The notes under the pieces are model-generated. The model was not told the DNA's origin, did not search any database, and worked only from the letters and a program-made list of their open reading frames with translations. The position numbers were made by a program, and so were the translations under genes. Of a stretch of DNA of 64,000 bases, positions 43,453 to 53,332 are shown in pieces; positions within the stretch are counted from its first letter, which is position 1; each line of letters opens with the position of its first letter. This DNA comes from an uncultured Peptococcaceae bacterium (GTDB lineage Bacteria > Bacillota > Peptococcia > Peptococcales > Peptococcaceae). Location: the NCBI GenBank assembly GCA_949743265.1, contig CATJSX010000193.1, positions 1 through 64,000 of the forward strand, in the 5' to 3' direction.

Positions 43453-44388
43453 TTATTTAGTTCCCAGAATAATATGCCCTTTCTGACTCGTAATTTTTAA
43501 AATATGACGTCCTTCTCCAATAACAGCTAGGCAGTGATTTGTTTCGTTAACAATAAACTTATCCCAATCGTACTTAGTATAGTTAACAGCAATAGCACCA
43601 TAAGGGCTGTCCAACTGGCAAAATAAATCATAGGGCGTACGACGAGTCTTGATGGTGACATCGCCTTTTTGCGTGTTAATCTGCCAAATGCCTTTGATTT
43701 GAGTCGTCGTAACGATTATATTCCCCGTTTGGCTATTACCATCCATATGACGGATAGCAGTGCGCTCAATAGTCGTATGCCCACTATCATTTTTTAAAAC
43801 AAGATCATTGATACTGCTGGAAAAAATATGTAAATCTGCCAAAGACGACGTAATATTTCCTTGTTTGAGATCCAAATCCATTAAATCCGCATTGCCTCTA
43901 CCAATAGCAATGTTTAAGGAATCACATCGCAAACGGCGAATATCCAATAACGCCGCCTTAGCTGTTAGCGAAATCACCGAAAATCTATTTTTCGGCACGA
44001 TAATGCGCAATGTTAGCGCAGCATCTTTATCCTCTGTTAAATAATCCACTTCATTGCATAAAAAAACATAAACGGTTTCGCCGTCTTGATAAAGATTGAG
44101 CCTTTGACCACCATATCCTTCACCATAAAGAATGGCAGAAACCTCTTGAGCATCTACACTACCCGCCAATTCGACTTTGACACCATTAGCATTGATGACC
44201 ATTTTTTGCGCTTCATCGGCAGCTAAAGTATAACGGCTACCGCCGTTAACTCGTCCAAATCCGCCTTGCCCATCGTTCAAGCTGTAAGCCCAGCAAAAAA
44301 GAATTGCCAAACTCAGCACTGCCCAAAGTAAAAGTATACGCCATATTTTTCGATGGCGGCGCCATATTTTTTTTGCGGACAGTTTCAT
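43453..44388 (-). CDS. Membrane-anchored DUF4097-like beta-repeat protein
   Basis: A 311-residue protein with a basic N-terminus (KKIWRRHRKIWR), one membrane anchor at about residues 17-35, and a long extracellular beta-solenoid-like part. Repeated strands such as LRCDSLNIAIGRGNADLMDL, LKQGNITSSLADLHIF and INTQKGDVTIKTRRTPYDL are typical of DUF4097/DUF2807-type proteins, whose function is unknown. The ATG at 44388 follows GAAAGGCG. It stands alone. Confidence 0.65.
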   Translation of the reverse strand: MKLSAKKIWRRHRKIWRILLLWAVLSLAILFCWAYSLNDGQGGFGRVNGGSRYTLAADEAQKMVINANGVKVELAGSVDAQEVSAILYGEGYGGQRLNLYQDGETVYVFLCNEVDYLTEDKDAALTLRIIVPKNRFSVISLTAKAALLDIRRLRCDSLNIAIGRGNADLMDLDLKQGNITSSLADLHIFSSSINDLVLKNDSGHTTIERTAIRHMDGNSQTGNIIVTTTQIKGIWQINTQKGDVTIKTRRTPYDLFCQLDSPYGAIAVNYTKYDWDKFIVNETNHCLAVIGEGRHILKITSQKGHIILGTK

Positions 44389-44506
44389 GGTCGCGTCAAC
44401 GCCTTTCTATAAAAGATTTGCTTTATTATACACTAAAAATCCAAATTTGACCAGTAGCGTATTACTGACTGTCAATCATTTCTGCCATAACACATCGTCA
44501 TAAAAT

Positions 44507-44573
44507 AGTATAGCCCCACTTGAAATTTTCACGACTGTTCAAAATCGTTGCCATTTCGAAGTGAGGCTATACT
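44507..44573. repeat. 67-base near-perfect palindrome
   Basis: AGTATAGCCcCACTT pairs with AAGTGaGGCTATACT (one mismatch); nested inside are GAAAT / ATTTC and ACGA / TCGT. It lies downstream of pncB on the minus strand. There is no long T run, so it is a weak terminator candidate or a palindromic element. Confidence 0.55.
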
Positions 44574-44658
44574 TGCACCTTACGTATATTTTCGACGAAG
44601 CGCATTTTTCATCTCGCCTGATGATACTTTGTCAATATCTGCACATTAAAAACTATGC

Positions 44659-46119
44659 TTATTTGGAAGTTACCTTGACTTGACTATACTTCTCCAGCAA
44701 ATTATCTTTCATCTGCCACAATTTCGGTGACAAATCTACATAATACTTATGAGGATGCTCAAACCGAAGAATCTCGTCCCAAAGCGTCTGAATAGATTTT
44801 TCGCAATAGGTACGAATTTCTTGTACAGAAGGCATTTGATAAACGCATTCGCCTTGAATAAAAATAGCTTCTTGCAAAGGTTTAGCAACAAAATCTTGGA
44901 GCAGCTTTCGTTTCCATGTATAATCAGGATGAAAAATTTCATACGGTTCACTATCGTCAATCACTTCATCAGCCAAAGCAATAACATCAGCAATGGCTTT
45001 ACCGCTTTGCCGTTCATAAAGCCGCCACGTCTTTTTGTAGCCGGGATTGGTAATTTTTTCTACGTTTTCACTAATTTTTATTCTAGGAACAATTTGACCA
45101 TTTTCTTCTACTGCCGCCAGTTTATAAACACCGCCAAAAACCGGATCGGATTTCGCTGTAATCAACCGTTCGCCAACACCGAAAGAATCAACTTCTCCAC
45201 CTTGCATGAGAATATCGCGAATGATATATTCATCAAGCGAATTGGAAGCAACAATATCACAATCAGGAAAGCCTGCTTCATCCAACATTAAACGCGCTTT
45301 TTTAGATAAATAGGCGATATCGCCGCTATCAATGCGAATTCCTTTTGGTCTAAAACCAGCCGGTACTACTACTTCATTAAAAATTTTGATAGCATTAGGT
45401 ACACCTGAAGCCAGTACATTGTATGTATCGACTAAAAACGTACAGTTATCGGGATAAGTTTGCGCATAGCGTCGAAAAGCTTCTTCCTCATTATCAAACA
45501 ACTGCACCCAGCTGTGCGCCATAGTTCCCAAAGCAGGAATCTGCATATCACGGTCAACGATAGTACAAGCTGTACCAGCACAACCGCCAATATAAGCAGC
45601 CCGTGCGCCATAAACAGCTCCGTCAGCGCCTTGCGCTCGTCTGGAACCAAACTCCATAACGGCGCGTCCTTCAGCTGCACGCGCAATACGGTTAGCTTTC
45701 GTTGCAATTAACGATTGATGATTGACGCACAATAAAATCATAGTTTCAATAAACTGTACTTGCAACGCTGGCCCTCTCACTGTTATCAACGGTTCTTTCG
45801 GAAATACCGGCGTCCCTTCCGGAATGGCCCAAACATCACAAACAAATTTAAAATGAGCGAGATAGTCCAAAAAACCTTCGCTAAAACACTTTTTACTGCG
45901 CAAAAAATCAATATCTTCTTCAGTAAAAGAAAGATCTTTCAAATACTCGATGACTTGTTCTAAGCCAGCCATAATAGCAAAACCGCCGTCATCAGGAATT
46001 TTTCTAAAAAACATATCATAATAAACAATTTTGTCATGAACATGGTGTTCAAAGTAACCGTTAGCCATCGTGATTTGATAAAAATCAGTCAACAGCGTTA
46101 AATTTTGTGGTCTTTTCAT
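44659..46119 (-). CDS. pncB: Nicotinate phosphoribosyltransferase
   Basis: A 486-residue enzyme that converts nicotinate and PRPP to nicotinate mononucleotide in NAD salvage. LLTDFYQITMANGYFEH at the start is diagnostic; EFGSRRAQGADGAVYGARAA, and GIRIDSGDIAYLSKKAR with FGVGERLITAKSDPVFGGVYKL, mark the phosphate- and substrate-binding sites. The ATG at 46119 has GAGGAGG upstream; a longer in-frame start at 46149 lacks one. Last gene of an NAD-salvage operon, 33 bases after the nicotinamidase gene. Confidence 0.93.
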   Translation of the reverse strand: MKRPQNLTLLTDFYQITMANGYFEHHVHDKIVYYDMFFRKIPDDGGFAIMAGLEQVIEYLKDLSFTEEDIDFLRSKKCFSEGFLDYLAHFKFVCDVWAIPEGTPVFPKEPLITVRGPALQVQFIETMILLCVNHQSLIATKANRIARAAEGRAVMEFGSRRAQGADGAVYGARAAYIGGCAGTACTIVDRDMQIPALGTMAHSWVQLFDNEEEAFRRYAQTYPDNCTFLVDTYNVLASGVPNAIKIFNEVVVPAGFRPKGIRIDSGDIAYLSKKARLMLDEAGFPDCDIVASNSLDEYIIRDILMQGGEVDSFGVGERLITAKSDPVFGGVYKLAAVEENGQIVPRIKISENVEKITNPGYKKTWRLYERQSGKAIADVIALADEVIDDSEPYEIFHPDYTWKRKLLQDFVAKPLQEAIFIQGECVYQMPSVQEIRTYCEKSIQTLWDEILRFEHPHKYYVDLSPKLWQMKDNLLEKYSQVKVTSK

Positions 46120-46152
46120 TGTTTTTCCTCCTCGTGTGAGACACGGCATTGT

Positions 46153-46827
46153 CTATTTGATCTGCCGAAATATTTCTATACCACTAGAGCGCATCAAATA
46201 TAAAGCTAAAACGTTCATGACCTCTTGATCGTGTTCTCCACCATTAAAAGTGTGAACGGCTTCCATAGCAATCATAACGCGAACAAACCGATTTTGCTGA
46301 TTAAAATAAGTTTTTAAAGCCAGCGCCAGCTGCATTACACAAATATCGGTACAGTCACCAACCAAAATGAAATGATTATAATCTTGATGTTCACCTAACC
46401 ACTGCGTAAATTCTGGTGCAAAAAAGCCGTTGGTTGAATTTTTGGCAATAACAGTTTCAATAGTCAGCACTTTTAATTCATCAACAAGCGCACTTTCCGG
46501 TTCGTTTTTTAAGCAATGAATGGGAAAAGCAGCAAATTCTATAGCATCATTTTCGTGAGAATCAACAAACGCCACTTGCGCTATACCCATTTCTTGTGCA
46601 GTTGTCACCATACGCACAATAGGCGAAACGATACTGCTCATTGAAGCGTCAGCCATAGCGCCAAACTTAATAAAACCATTAACTACATCAACCACCATAA
46701 GAGCAGTTTTTTCTTGGGGCAAATCTGCAAAAGTTAAATCAGGCGCTTTGAGCAATAAATCATAAATTTCACCCAAACTTTGTTTAGCTTTTGCCAAAAA
46801 TTGTTCTTTGTTGTCAGTCAGTTCCAC
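46153..46827 (-). CDS. pncA: Nicotinamidase (isochorismatase-like cysteine hydrolase)
   Basis: A 224-residue cysteine hydrolase. The catalytic triad is visible: Asp in LMVVDVVNGF, Lys in VIAKNSTNGF, Cys in VGDCTDICVMQLAL. In this operon it should deamidate nicotinamide to nicotinate for PncB. It overlaps the upstream Nudix gene by 10 bases. Its N-terminal ~40 residues are longer than in E. coli PncA. Confidence 0.87.
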   Translation of the reverse strand: MELTDNKEQFLAKAKQSLGEIYDLLLKAPDLTFADLPQEKTALMVVDVVNGFIKFGAMADASMSSIVSPIVRMVTTAQEMGIAQVAFVDSHENDAIEFAAFPIHCLKNEPESALVDELKVLTIETVIAKNSTNGFFAPEFTQWLGEHQDYNHFILVGDCTDICVMQLALALKTYFNQQNRFVRVMIAMEAVHTFNGGEHDQEVMNVLALYLMRSSGIEIFRQIK

Positions 46828-47711
46828 AGATCAATCGCTCCTTTCGAAAATGCTTTTGCTAACCAAAGCGGATCCCGCATATATAGTGGCTGCTGCGCAA
46901 GATTTTTTTCTGTCTTAAGTATCTTATCAGCCATGTCAGTCCAAAAATCAGCTGATGTTACTGTCTTTCCCAACACAATTTCATAAACTTTTTGCAACTG
47001 CGCTAAAGTAAAATACTGCTCATCTATCAGTTGAAAAAGCCAATCCGTCATTTTAATCTTCTGGCGAAAACTTTTCAATCCGTGGTTAATAATAGCTGCA
47101 TGATCGAAAGCTAAGCCATTATTGGCAACTATCATTTGCTGAATAGGAGAACCTTTCCGCTGTAAATTTAACTGAGCGGATAATTGCTGATTTTCATTAG
47201 TCAATGTTAAATAATCGCTCCATTGGTAGGTTGACGCATCAGCCACTTGAGAAATATTGAGCGCTTCGGTGTGACAATTGATATCAAACCAAGCCGCTTC
47301 TTGGGCGTCGTCACCAGCTTGTAAACTATTTTCATTAGGAGAAACAACCGACAAATAAGCTGTGCTGATCACTCTAGTACGAGGGTCTCGTCCAACATTG
47401 CCGTAAGTATGCAATTGACTGAAATAGCGAGGCTGCAAACTGGTTTCTTCTTGCAGTTCCCGACAAGCAGCCTCCGGTAAATTTTCATCAATTTCGACAA
47501 AACCGCCCGGCAATGCCCAATGATCTTTAAAAGGATGATTTTTGCGTTTAATCAATAGCAATTGCAGTGTATCAGCGACAGGCGAGCGCTTACTCTTGCC
47601 AAGCGTAAATACCAGTATATCAACCGACACTGAGGGACGGTCATATTGGCTGGCGTCGTAATTAGCCAAAAATTCTTGTTCGCTTTGCGTTTCTTCTTTT
47701 ATCAGATCCAT
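46818..47711 (-). CDS. Nudix-domain protein with NrtR-like winged helix
   Basis: A 297-residue protein. Residues ~35-165 hold a Nudix fold with the box GGFVEIDENLPEAACRELQEET, which keeps the catalytic glutamates. The C-terminal ~100 residues (YFTLAQLQKVYEIVLGKTVTSADFW) match the winged helix of NrtR. NrtR proteins are ADP-ribose-sensing repressors of NAD genes; some also hydrolyse ADP-ribose. As the gene is in an operon with pncA and pncB, autoregulation of NAD salvage is likely. The ATG at 47711 has GGAGAACTAGAAGA upstream and overlaps the previous gene by 10 bases. Confidence 0.83.
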   Translation of the reverse strand: MDLIKEETQSEQEFLANYDASQYDRPSVSVDILVFTLGKSKRSPVADTLQLLLIKRKNHPFKDHWALPGGFVEIDENLPEAACRELQEETSLQPRYFSQLHTYGNVGRDPRTRVISTAYLSVVSPNENSLQAGDDAQEAAWFDINCHTEALNISQVADASTYQWSDYLTLTNENQQLSAQLNLQRKGSPIQQMIVANNGLAFDHAAIINHGLKSFRQKIKMTDWLFQLIDEQYFTLAQLQKVYEIVLGKTVTSADFWTDMADKILKTEKNLAQQPLYMRDPLWLAKAFSKGAIDLWN

Positions 47712-48547
47712 TCTTCTAGTTCTCCATCGGGTAACAATTCCCACCCATCGTAAATCCCATCATACTGTTCAATAAAATCATATGCGTCATACGTCTGTTC
47801 CGCTAATGCTTCCCAGTTCAGCGGATGTTTAATCATAATCCGCAATCCAAAAGGATATTCGCCCATTTTTTCCTCATAAAAATTGTCATCCAAAATTTCT
47901 GCTCCGTTAGCCCTTAACGCTATGGCAGCTTGTCGCCGGTCTGCACCGTTGGTAAAAAAGTACCAATGACAAACTTCCCGAGCGTTTATCATATCCTCGC
48001 CAGCTTTGGTCATTCGTTCTACAACGCGACGGTTTTTCATCAGCTGCATTTCGATAACACTGGGATAAAGCACTTCGTAATAAAAATCCCATTGTCCATC
48101 GGACTCAATCAAATAATTAAACTGATGGTCATTGCATTCAGCAGCTACTTTACCCACCAAGGGTGGCAAAATATTGCTGTCTTTGGCATAGAAATACATC
48201 ATTCTGCTGCCGCCAGTCGTTACTGTAGCAACAAAACGACAACCAGCTTCTTTGGTGAAAATTTCTTCTACGCGATCCTCTATTTCAAATAAACGCGGCT
48301 GTTCTTCCTCCGTATAAAAACCATCCTCAGTAGGATTGTTGATTGTAATCTGTACACCAAAAAGCTGATTATATTTGAAAATAGGTGCTACTTTAGCCAA
48401 AGACAAATCCAACAAAACCAGCGCCTTATCTTCATCAAAATAAGTAATATACATATCCCATTCGCTAGGAATATCACCGTCTGGCGGTTGTTGATTATCA
48501 TTGGCAGCAGTAAATTCAATAAAATCTTTTATCTCTTGATCATCCAT
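47702..48547 (-). CDS. DUF695-RraB-like two-domain protein
   Basis: A 281-residue acidic protein. Residues ~25-165 resemble DUF695 (WDMYITYFDEDKALVLLDLS). Residues ~180-275 resemble RraB (RRQAAIALRANGAEI, then EQYDGIYDGWELLPDGELEE). RraB in E. coli inhibits RNase E; the role of this fusion in Firmicutes, which often lack RNase E, is unknown. It is first in an overlapping operon with the NAD-salvage genes. AAAAGGAG precedes the ATG. Confidence 0.72.
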   Translation of the reverse strand: MDDQEIKDFIEFTAANDNQQPPDGDIPSEWDMYITYFDEDKALVLLDLSLAKVAPIFKYNQLFGVQITINNPTEDGFYTEEEQPRLFEIEDRVEEIFTKEAGCRFVATVTTGGSRMMYFYAKDSNILPPLVGKVAAECNDHQFNYLIESDGQWDFYYEVLYPSVIEMQLMKNRRVVERMTKAGEDMINAREVCHWYFFTNGADRRQAAIALRANGAEILDDNFYEEKMGEYPFGLRIMIKHPLNWEALAEQTYDAYDFIEQYDGIYDGWELLPDGELEEWI

Positions 48548-48717
48548 GAAAAAATCTCCTTTTCTTTACGGTTATTTATCATTATACCGCATTTGCTGTT
48601 AATCATCGCATGATATTTCTAATTTTAACTATTGTTGCCATCAATAAGATAATATCTTTTGCTGACAAAAATTTTTGCTTTTGCCAATATTATTGACAGC
48701 AAATGCAGAAAAAAATT

Positions 48718-48800
48718 GTTTTGTCGCTGAAACTGACGATATTTTACGCGCATATGTTTACCCTATCCGACAGTTTTTTTATCTTTGATACGCTATGATA
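48718..48800 (+). promoter_or_regulatory. Possible Spo0A-controlled spoIIE promoter
   Basis: TTTGTCG near 48720 and its near-inverse TCCGACA at 48766-48772 resemble Spo0A boxes (TTTGTCGAA). TATGAT at about 48794 may be the -10. AAAGGTGTG precedes the ATG at 48838. Confidence 0.4.
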
Positions 48801-48837
48801 GTATGGTTAAAGAATACGAACAAAAGGTGTGAAAAAC

Positions 48838-51141
48838 ATGAGCAAACAACTAATGACAACTTTTAAAACGCAGCATTTTCCTATTGATGAATTGTTAGTA
48901 GCTTGTGGTGGTTTAATTTTAGGACAAGCCGTTCTTTGGGGAACAATTCGTCCTTTTGCGCTAGCTTGGCTGACCGCAGCGATTTTAAAAGGTAAGCAAC
49001 AAGGGCTTTTCGTTTTTGTCGCTGTTTTTATCAGTTCTTGGGGACTGGGTTTTGGGGGAGAAATGGTGGCGACGGTGCTGGTAGCATTAGCGCTTTTAGT
49101 GATTTTTTGGGCAGAAAATTTTTGGCACAGTCAATGGTGGCTGGCAGCGCCTTTAACAACAGCAGCTTGTAATTTAATTGGTAAAGGCATTTTCTATTTT
49201 TTACCGATGCCGTATTGGTACCATTGGTCTTCTATTGTATTGGAAAGTTTGTTAATTGGTTTGTTCGTTTTAGTCAGCCAGCTCGTTTTGGAACTATCGA
49301 GTGAATGGAACAGAATAAATGAAGACTGCACAATGGAAGAAAAAGCGGCACTAATCATGACGGTGATGGCGTTTTTGTTGGGTTTAAGTAACTGGCAAAT
49401 TGCTGGCTTAGATGTACAAAGCATAGCCTCCCGTTTAGTCATATTGATAACCAGCTATTGGTATGGCAGCGGCAGCGGCGCTATATTAGGCGTTTTAGTC
49501 GGCTTAATTCCCAGTTTTTGGGGCGGCATAGCTACCAGCAGCATGGGGTTTTATGGTTTAGCGGGTCTTTTATCAGGATTACTAAAAAACAAAGGTAAAC
49601 TAGCGGTATGGTTAGGTTTTTTATCGGGCAATTTGCTCTTGATGCTTTACTTTGCTTCCAGTCAGCAAATACTTTTTGGCATCATTGAAACATTTTTGGC
49701 AGGTGCTATTTTCGCTGTATTGCCTTTACAACAGCAAACAACATTATGGCTTATTCCAGAACAAAAACCCTTGGCAGAAACTGATGCTATTGAACAAGAA
49801 AAAATGACTCGCATCGGTCGTATTTTTGCTGGATTAAGTGAAGAATTGGCTACAGAAGCAACAGAAAATACAGAAGAAACAGCGCGAAATGCTCTGGAAC
49901 AAATGTATCAGCAAATTTATTGGCAAGTATGTCACGACTGTCCCAAATGGCAGCAATGCTGGGAAAAAGATAGTCGTAATTTGTATCAAGAACTGAGCCG
50001 CGCTTGCGATTTTTTAGATAAAAAAGGACGAAATGAACATACTTTTTCCAGTTGGTTTCATAATCGTTGCCGCCATAGTAATGAAATGGAGATTGCTTTA
50101 TTGAATCAAATGGCGCTTATCAAACAAAAAAATTATTACCAAACACAACTAACTGCCGCTCAAGAAACTATTGCCAAACAATTAGCCGATCTTGCCGCTA
50201 TTGTCGATCATGTCGCTCACGAAACAGACTATGGCCAAGAAGCTGAACGGCAGATTCGGCTACAAGCGCAAAAAGAACAGTGGCCTTTGGAAAAAATTCA
50301 TGTCTATGAAAATAAAGAAAACGATTGGGAGATAGCTTTGCAATTCAAAAATTGTTTAGGCGCTAAAAACTGTCATCATTTGGCAGAGAAACTTTCTAAA
50401 TGGTTAAAACGCCAGTATATTCAACAAACAGTCGTTTGTGCTGAAAAAGAAAACGACTCCTGTCAAATGCATTTCATTCCGCAAAAAAGTTGTCAAGTGG
50501 TGCTGGGTAGCGCACAGATGACTAAAAACGGCAGTGATATTTCCGGCGATCATTGGCGACTGCTGGAACTATCTGCTGGCAAAACAGCGATTATTTTAAG
50601 CGACGGTATGGGAAGCGGTCGAGCCGCCCGTCAGCAAAGTGCAACGACAGTTAATTTGCTGGAACGTTTGCTTTTGGGTGGCGCTACTCATCAAATGGCG
50701 TTAGAAATTATTAACGATGTTCTCTTGCTACGCGCTAAAGAAGAAAGTTTCGCAACAATAGATTTGCTTCTTTTGGATTTAATTAGCGCACGCTTAGAAT
50801 TGATCAAGATTAGCGCGGCACCATCTTTTATCAAACGACAAACTATGGTCAGAATGTTTAAAAGTTGTTCTTTGCCTGTAGGTATTTTAGAAGAAGTAGA
50901 CAGTGTAGCCCAAGAGTATCCTTTGCTGACTGACGATCTGCTCATTATGATGAGCGACGGCGTCTATGATGCTTTGCCTTCAGCAGAAGCATGGCAGGAA
51001 ACCATCAAAAATCTACCTACTAACGACGCGCAAATGACAGCCGATTATTTACTGGCTATAGCAAATAGTCATTATGATAACGATCACAATCCCGACGACA
51101 TGACTGTATTAGTCATACAAATAAAATCCGTCCAAGAATAA
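48838..51141 (+). CDS. spoIIE: Stage II sporulation protein E (SpoIIE) phosphatase
   Basis: A 767-residue membrane PP2C phosphatase that dephosphorylates SpoIIAA to activate sigma-F in the forespore. The first ~310 residues form about ten membrane spans. A cytosolic linker (EEKAALIMTVMAF falls earlier; a Cys-containing part has CHDCPKWQQCW near 365) leads to the PP2C domain from ~545: ILSDGMGSGRAARQQSATTV, and LLIMMSDGVYDALPSAEA and PDDMTVLVI. All expected Asp metal ligands are present. It marks the organism as an endospore former. ATG at 48838 is preferred over the GTG at 48829. Its promoter region faces the NAD operon. Confidence 0.92.
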   Translation: MSKQLMTTFKTQHFPIDELLVACGGLILGQAVLWGTIRPFALAWLTAAILKGKQQGLFVFVAVFISSWGLGFGGEMVATVLVALALLVIFWAENFWHSQWWLAAPLTTAACNLIGKGIFYFLPMPYWYHWSSIVLESLLIGLFVLVSQLVLELSSEWNRINEDCTMEEKAALIMTVMAFLLGLSNWQIAGLDVQSIASRLVILITSYWYGSGSGAILGVLVGLIPSFWGGIATSSMGFYGLAGLLSGLLKNKGKLAVWLGFLSGNLLLMLYFASSQQILFGIIETFLAGAIFAVLPLQQQTTLWLIPEQKPLAETDAIEQEKMTRIGRIFAGLSEELATEATENTEETARNALEQMYQQIYWQVCHDCPKWQQCWEKDSRNLYQELSRACDFLDKKGRNEHTFSSWFHNRCRHSNEMEIALLNQMALIKQKNYYQTQLTAAQETIAKQLADLAAIVDHVAHETDYGQEAERQIRLQAQKEQWPLEKIHVYENKENDWEIALQFKNCLGAKNCHHLAEKLSKWLKRQYIQQTVVCAEKENDSCQMHFIPQKSCQVVLGSAQMTKNGSDISGDHWRLLELSAGKTAIILSDGMGSGRAARQQSATTVNLLERLLLGGATHQMALEIINDVLLLRAKEESFATIDLLLLDLISARLELIKISAAPSFIKRQTMVRMFKSCSLPVGILEEVDSVAQEYPLLTDDLLIMMSDGVYDALPSAEAWQETIKNLPTNDAQMTADYLLAIANSHYDNDHNPDDMTVLVIQIKSVQE

Positions 51142-51215
51142 TAATTGCTTAAAATAAAAATTATCGTTTGGCTATTTGTGCGTATAAAACAACCCAAAGA
51201 AAAATTAAATTATCA

Positions 51216-51255
51216 AAACGGCATAACCCTTATCGTTGGGTTATGCCGTTTTTTG
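51216..51255 (+). terminator. Terminator after spoIIE
   Basis: ACGGCATAACCC / GGGTTATGCCGT perfect 12-base stem followed by TTTTTT. Confidence 0.9.
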
Positions 51256-51600
51256 TTTCTATGTGTATTAAATTTCACCTGCAAAAGTTACCCCCTTTTT
51301 CAACGTACAGATTATGATTTTCTTAATCAATTCATTGATGATTGCGAAAATAACTTTCTTAATGTTTTCACATATTCATAAAGAATTATGGGAAAACCAT
51401 CAAGATTGTATCCGTTAAACAACAAGGTTATGCTTATTATAGAGAATCTGTTCTTGATTTTTGTTTTCTTTTAACATTGGCGTCTTATATGGCTTTAACA
51501 ATGCTTTTTGCACAAAAATAGAATACAAAAATGAAGATATTTTACAAGACTTTTGAAAATCTTTGTTTTACAATGGTTTTTGGCAAGGAGGGAATTACTA
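51256..51600. other. Non-coding stretch with possible gene remnant
   Basis: There is no complete gene. A startless reading frame at about 51396-51521 (IKIVSVKQQGYAYYRESV ... ALTMLFAQK) looks protein-like and may be the 3' end of a decayed membrane protein gene. Confidence 0.4.
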
Positions 51601-52431
51601 ATGAAGAAAGAAATTAGAACCGTTGTTTATGATGAATCATTGCGAATTGAAGCCTATCGCTTTGAAGGAATTGTACAACCATTTCCAAATCATTTCCATG
51701 AGCATTACGTAATTGGTTTTATAGAAAATGGCAAACGCTATCTATCTTGCAAAAATGCGGACTACACAATTGAACAGGGAAATATTGTTTTATTTAATCC
51801 GGGGGACAACCATACTTGTATACAGTCTAACGACGGTACATTAGACTATCGTAGCTTTAACATCAGCAAAGAAATTATGCTTGATTTAGCAGAGGAAGTA
51901 ACAAGTAAACGAGAACTGCCAAGATTTTCAAAGAATGTTATTAGTGATGATGAAATCATCTGTTATCTGCGTCCACTACATGAAATGGTGATAAATGGCA
52001 ATAGCGACTTCGGAAAAGAAGAAAACCCGCTGTTTTTGTTGTCCAGCTTAATCCAGAAGTATAGTCAGCCTTTTGAAAGCTGTATTCCAGAGTGCAGGCA
52101 GGAAATTGAAAAAGCCTGTACATTTATGAAGCAACACTTTATGGAGCGCATCTACTTAGAGCAAATCTGCCATCAGGCAGGATTAAGTAAGTCAACGCTT
52201 CTCAGAGCATTTACAAAATCAAAAGGAATTACCCCATACCGATATTTAGAAACAATTCGTATCAATGAAGCCAAAAAAATGCTATCAAAGGGGATATCTC
52301 CGCTCGACACCGCTATACAGACAGGCTTTTCCGACCAAAGCCATTTTACGAACTATTTTACCAGCTTTATTGGACTTGCACCGGGAGTGTACCGTGAAAT
52401 CTTTTTTGAAAAAAATAAGGATGGTGAATAA
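51601..52431 (+). CDS. AraC family regulator with cupin domain
   Basis: A 276-residue regulator. An N-terminal cupin is at about residues 15-90 (FPNHFHEHYVIGFIENGKRYL, then GNIVLFNPGDNH). The C-terminal AraC double helix-turn-helix spans 170-270 (ERIYLEQICHQAGLSKSTLLRAF and SPLDTAIQTGFSDQSHFTNYF). ATG at 51601 has AAGGAGG upstream. It ends one base before the EamA transporter gene, which it probably regulates. Confidence 0.9.
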   Translation: MKKEIRTVVYDESLRIEAYRFEGIVQPFPNHFHEHYVIGFIENGKRYLSCKNADYTIEQGNIVLFNPGDNHTCIQSNDGTLDYRSFNISKEIMLDLAEEVTSKRELPRFSKNVISDDEIICYLRPLHEMVINGNSDFGKEENPLFLLSSLIQKYSQPFESCIPECRQEIEKACTFMKQHFMERIYLEQICHQAGLSKSTLLRAFTKSKGITPYRYLETIRINEAKKMLSKGISPLDTAIQTGFSDQSHFTNYFTSFIGLAPGVYREIFFEKNKDGE

Positions 52432-52432
52432 A

Positions 52433-53332
52433 ATGGTGACAGAAAAACGCACAGGACATTTAGCAGCTTTGCTCACAATCATTATATGGGGAACCACCTT
52501 TGTTTCCACAAAAATGTTGCTTATAGATTTTCAGCCTGTAGAAATCTTATTTTTTCGCTTTATTATGGGCTACTTAGTTTTACTGGCAGCATATCCGCAC
52601 CGTATAAAAAAATTAAAGCGGAAACAAGAAATAACTTTTGCTGCTGCGGGCTTTTGTGGCATATATCTATACTATTTATTAGAAAATATTGCATTGACTT
52701 ATACAACGGCTTCTAATGTTGGCGTAATTATATCATCAGCTCCATTCATTACTGCGCTATTGGTGCACCTGTTTATGAAGTCAGAGGAAAAGCTACAGAT
52801 AAACTTTTTCATTGGCTTTGTTATTGCAATGACAGGAATTATATTGATTAGCTTCAATGGCTCACAATTAAAGTTAAACTCTATTGGAGATATATTAGCA
52901 TTGGTCGCCGCTTTTGTGTGGGCTTGTTATTCTATCTTGACTAAAAAGATAGGCAGCTTTGGACTTCCTGTTATCCTTACCACACGCAGAACATTTTTCT
53001 ATGGCATTTTATTGATGATACCGACACTATTCCTGTTTGACTTTCGATTAAATATGTTACATTTTACAGAGGCAGCAAATCTATTCAATATTTTGTATTT
53101 AGGAATCGGAGCGTCCGCTTTCTGCTTTGTAACATGGAATTATGCTATAAAAATATTAGGAACTGTTAAAACAAGTATTTACATTTACATGGTTCCTGTC
53201 ATAACTGTTATAACATCTGTGTTGGTTTTAAAAGAAACTATTACAACGCTTTCCGCAATAGGAACAATATTAACCGTCATTGGGCTATTTCTTTCCGAAT
53301 ACAACCAAACGAAGAACAAAGAAAATGAATAA
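52433..53332 (+). CDS. EamA/DMT family transporter
   Basis: A 299-residue ten-span membrane protein with two EamA repeats (LLTIIIWGTTFVSTKMLL ... LVAAFVWACYSILTKKIG). The family exports metabolites or amino acids. It starts at 52433 after AAGGATGG, one base beyond the AraC gene stop. The pair is a common regulator-exporter cassette in clostridia. Substrate unknown. Confidence 0.87.
   Translation: MVTEKRTGHLAALLTIIIWGTTFVSTKMLLIDFQPVEILFFRFIMGYLVLLAAYPHRIKKLKRKQEITFAAAGFCGIYLYYLLENIALTYTTASNVGVIISSAPFITALLVHLFMKSEEKLQINFFIGFVIAMTGIILISFNGSQLKLNSIGDILALVAAFVWACYSILTKKIGSFGLPVILTTRRTFFYGILLMIPTLFLFDFRLNMLHFTEAANLFNILYLGIGASAFCFVTWNYAIKILGTVKTSIYIYMVPVITVITSVLVLKETITTLSAIGTILTVIGLFLSEYNQTKNKENE

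Noticed and set aside
51145-51381. 78-residue reading frame after spoIIE
   Set aside because: It runs straight through the spoIIE terminator, and has no RBS or family resemblance.
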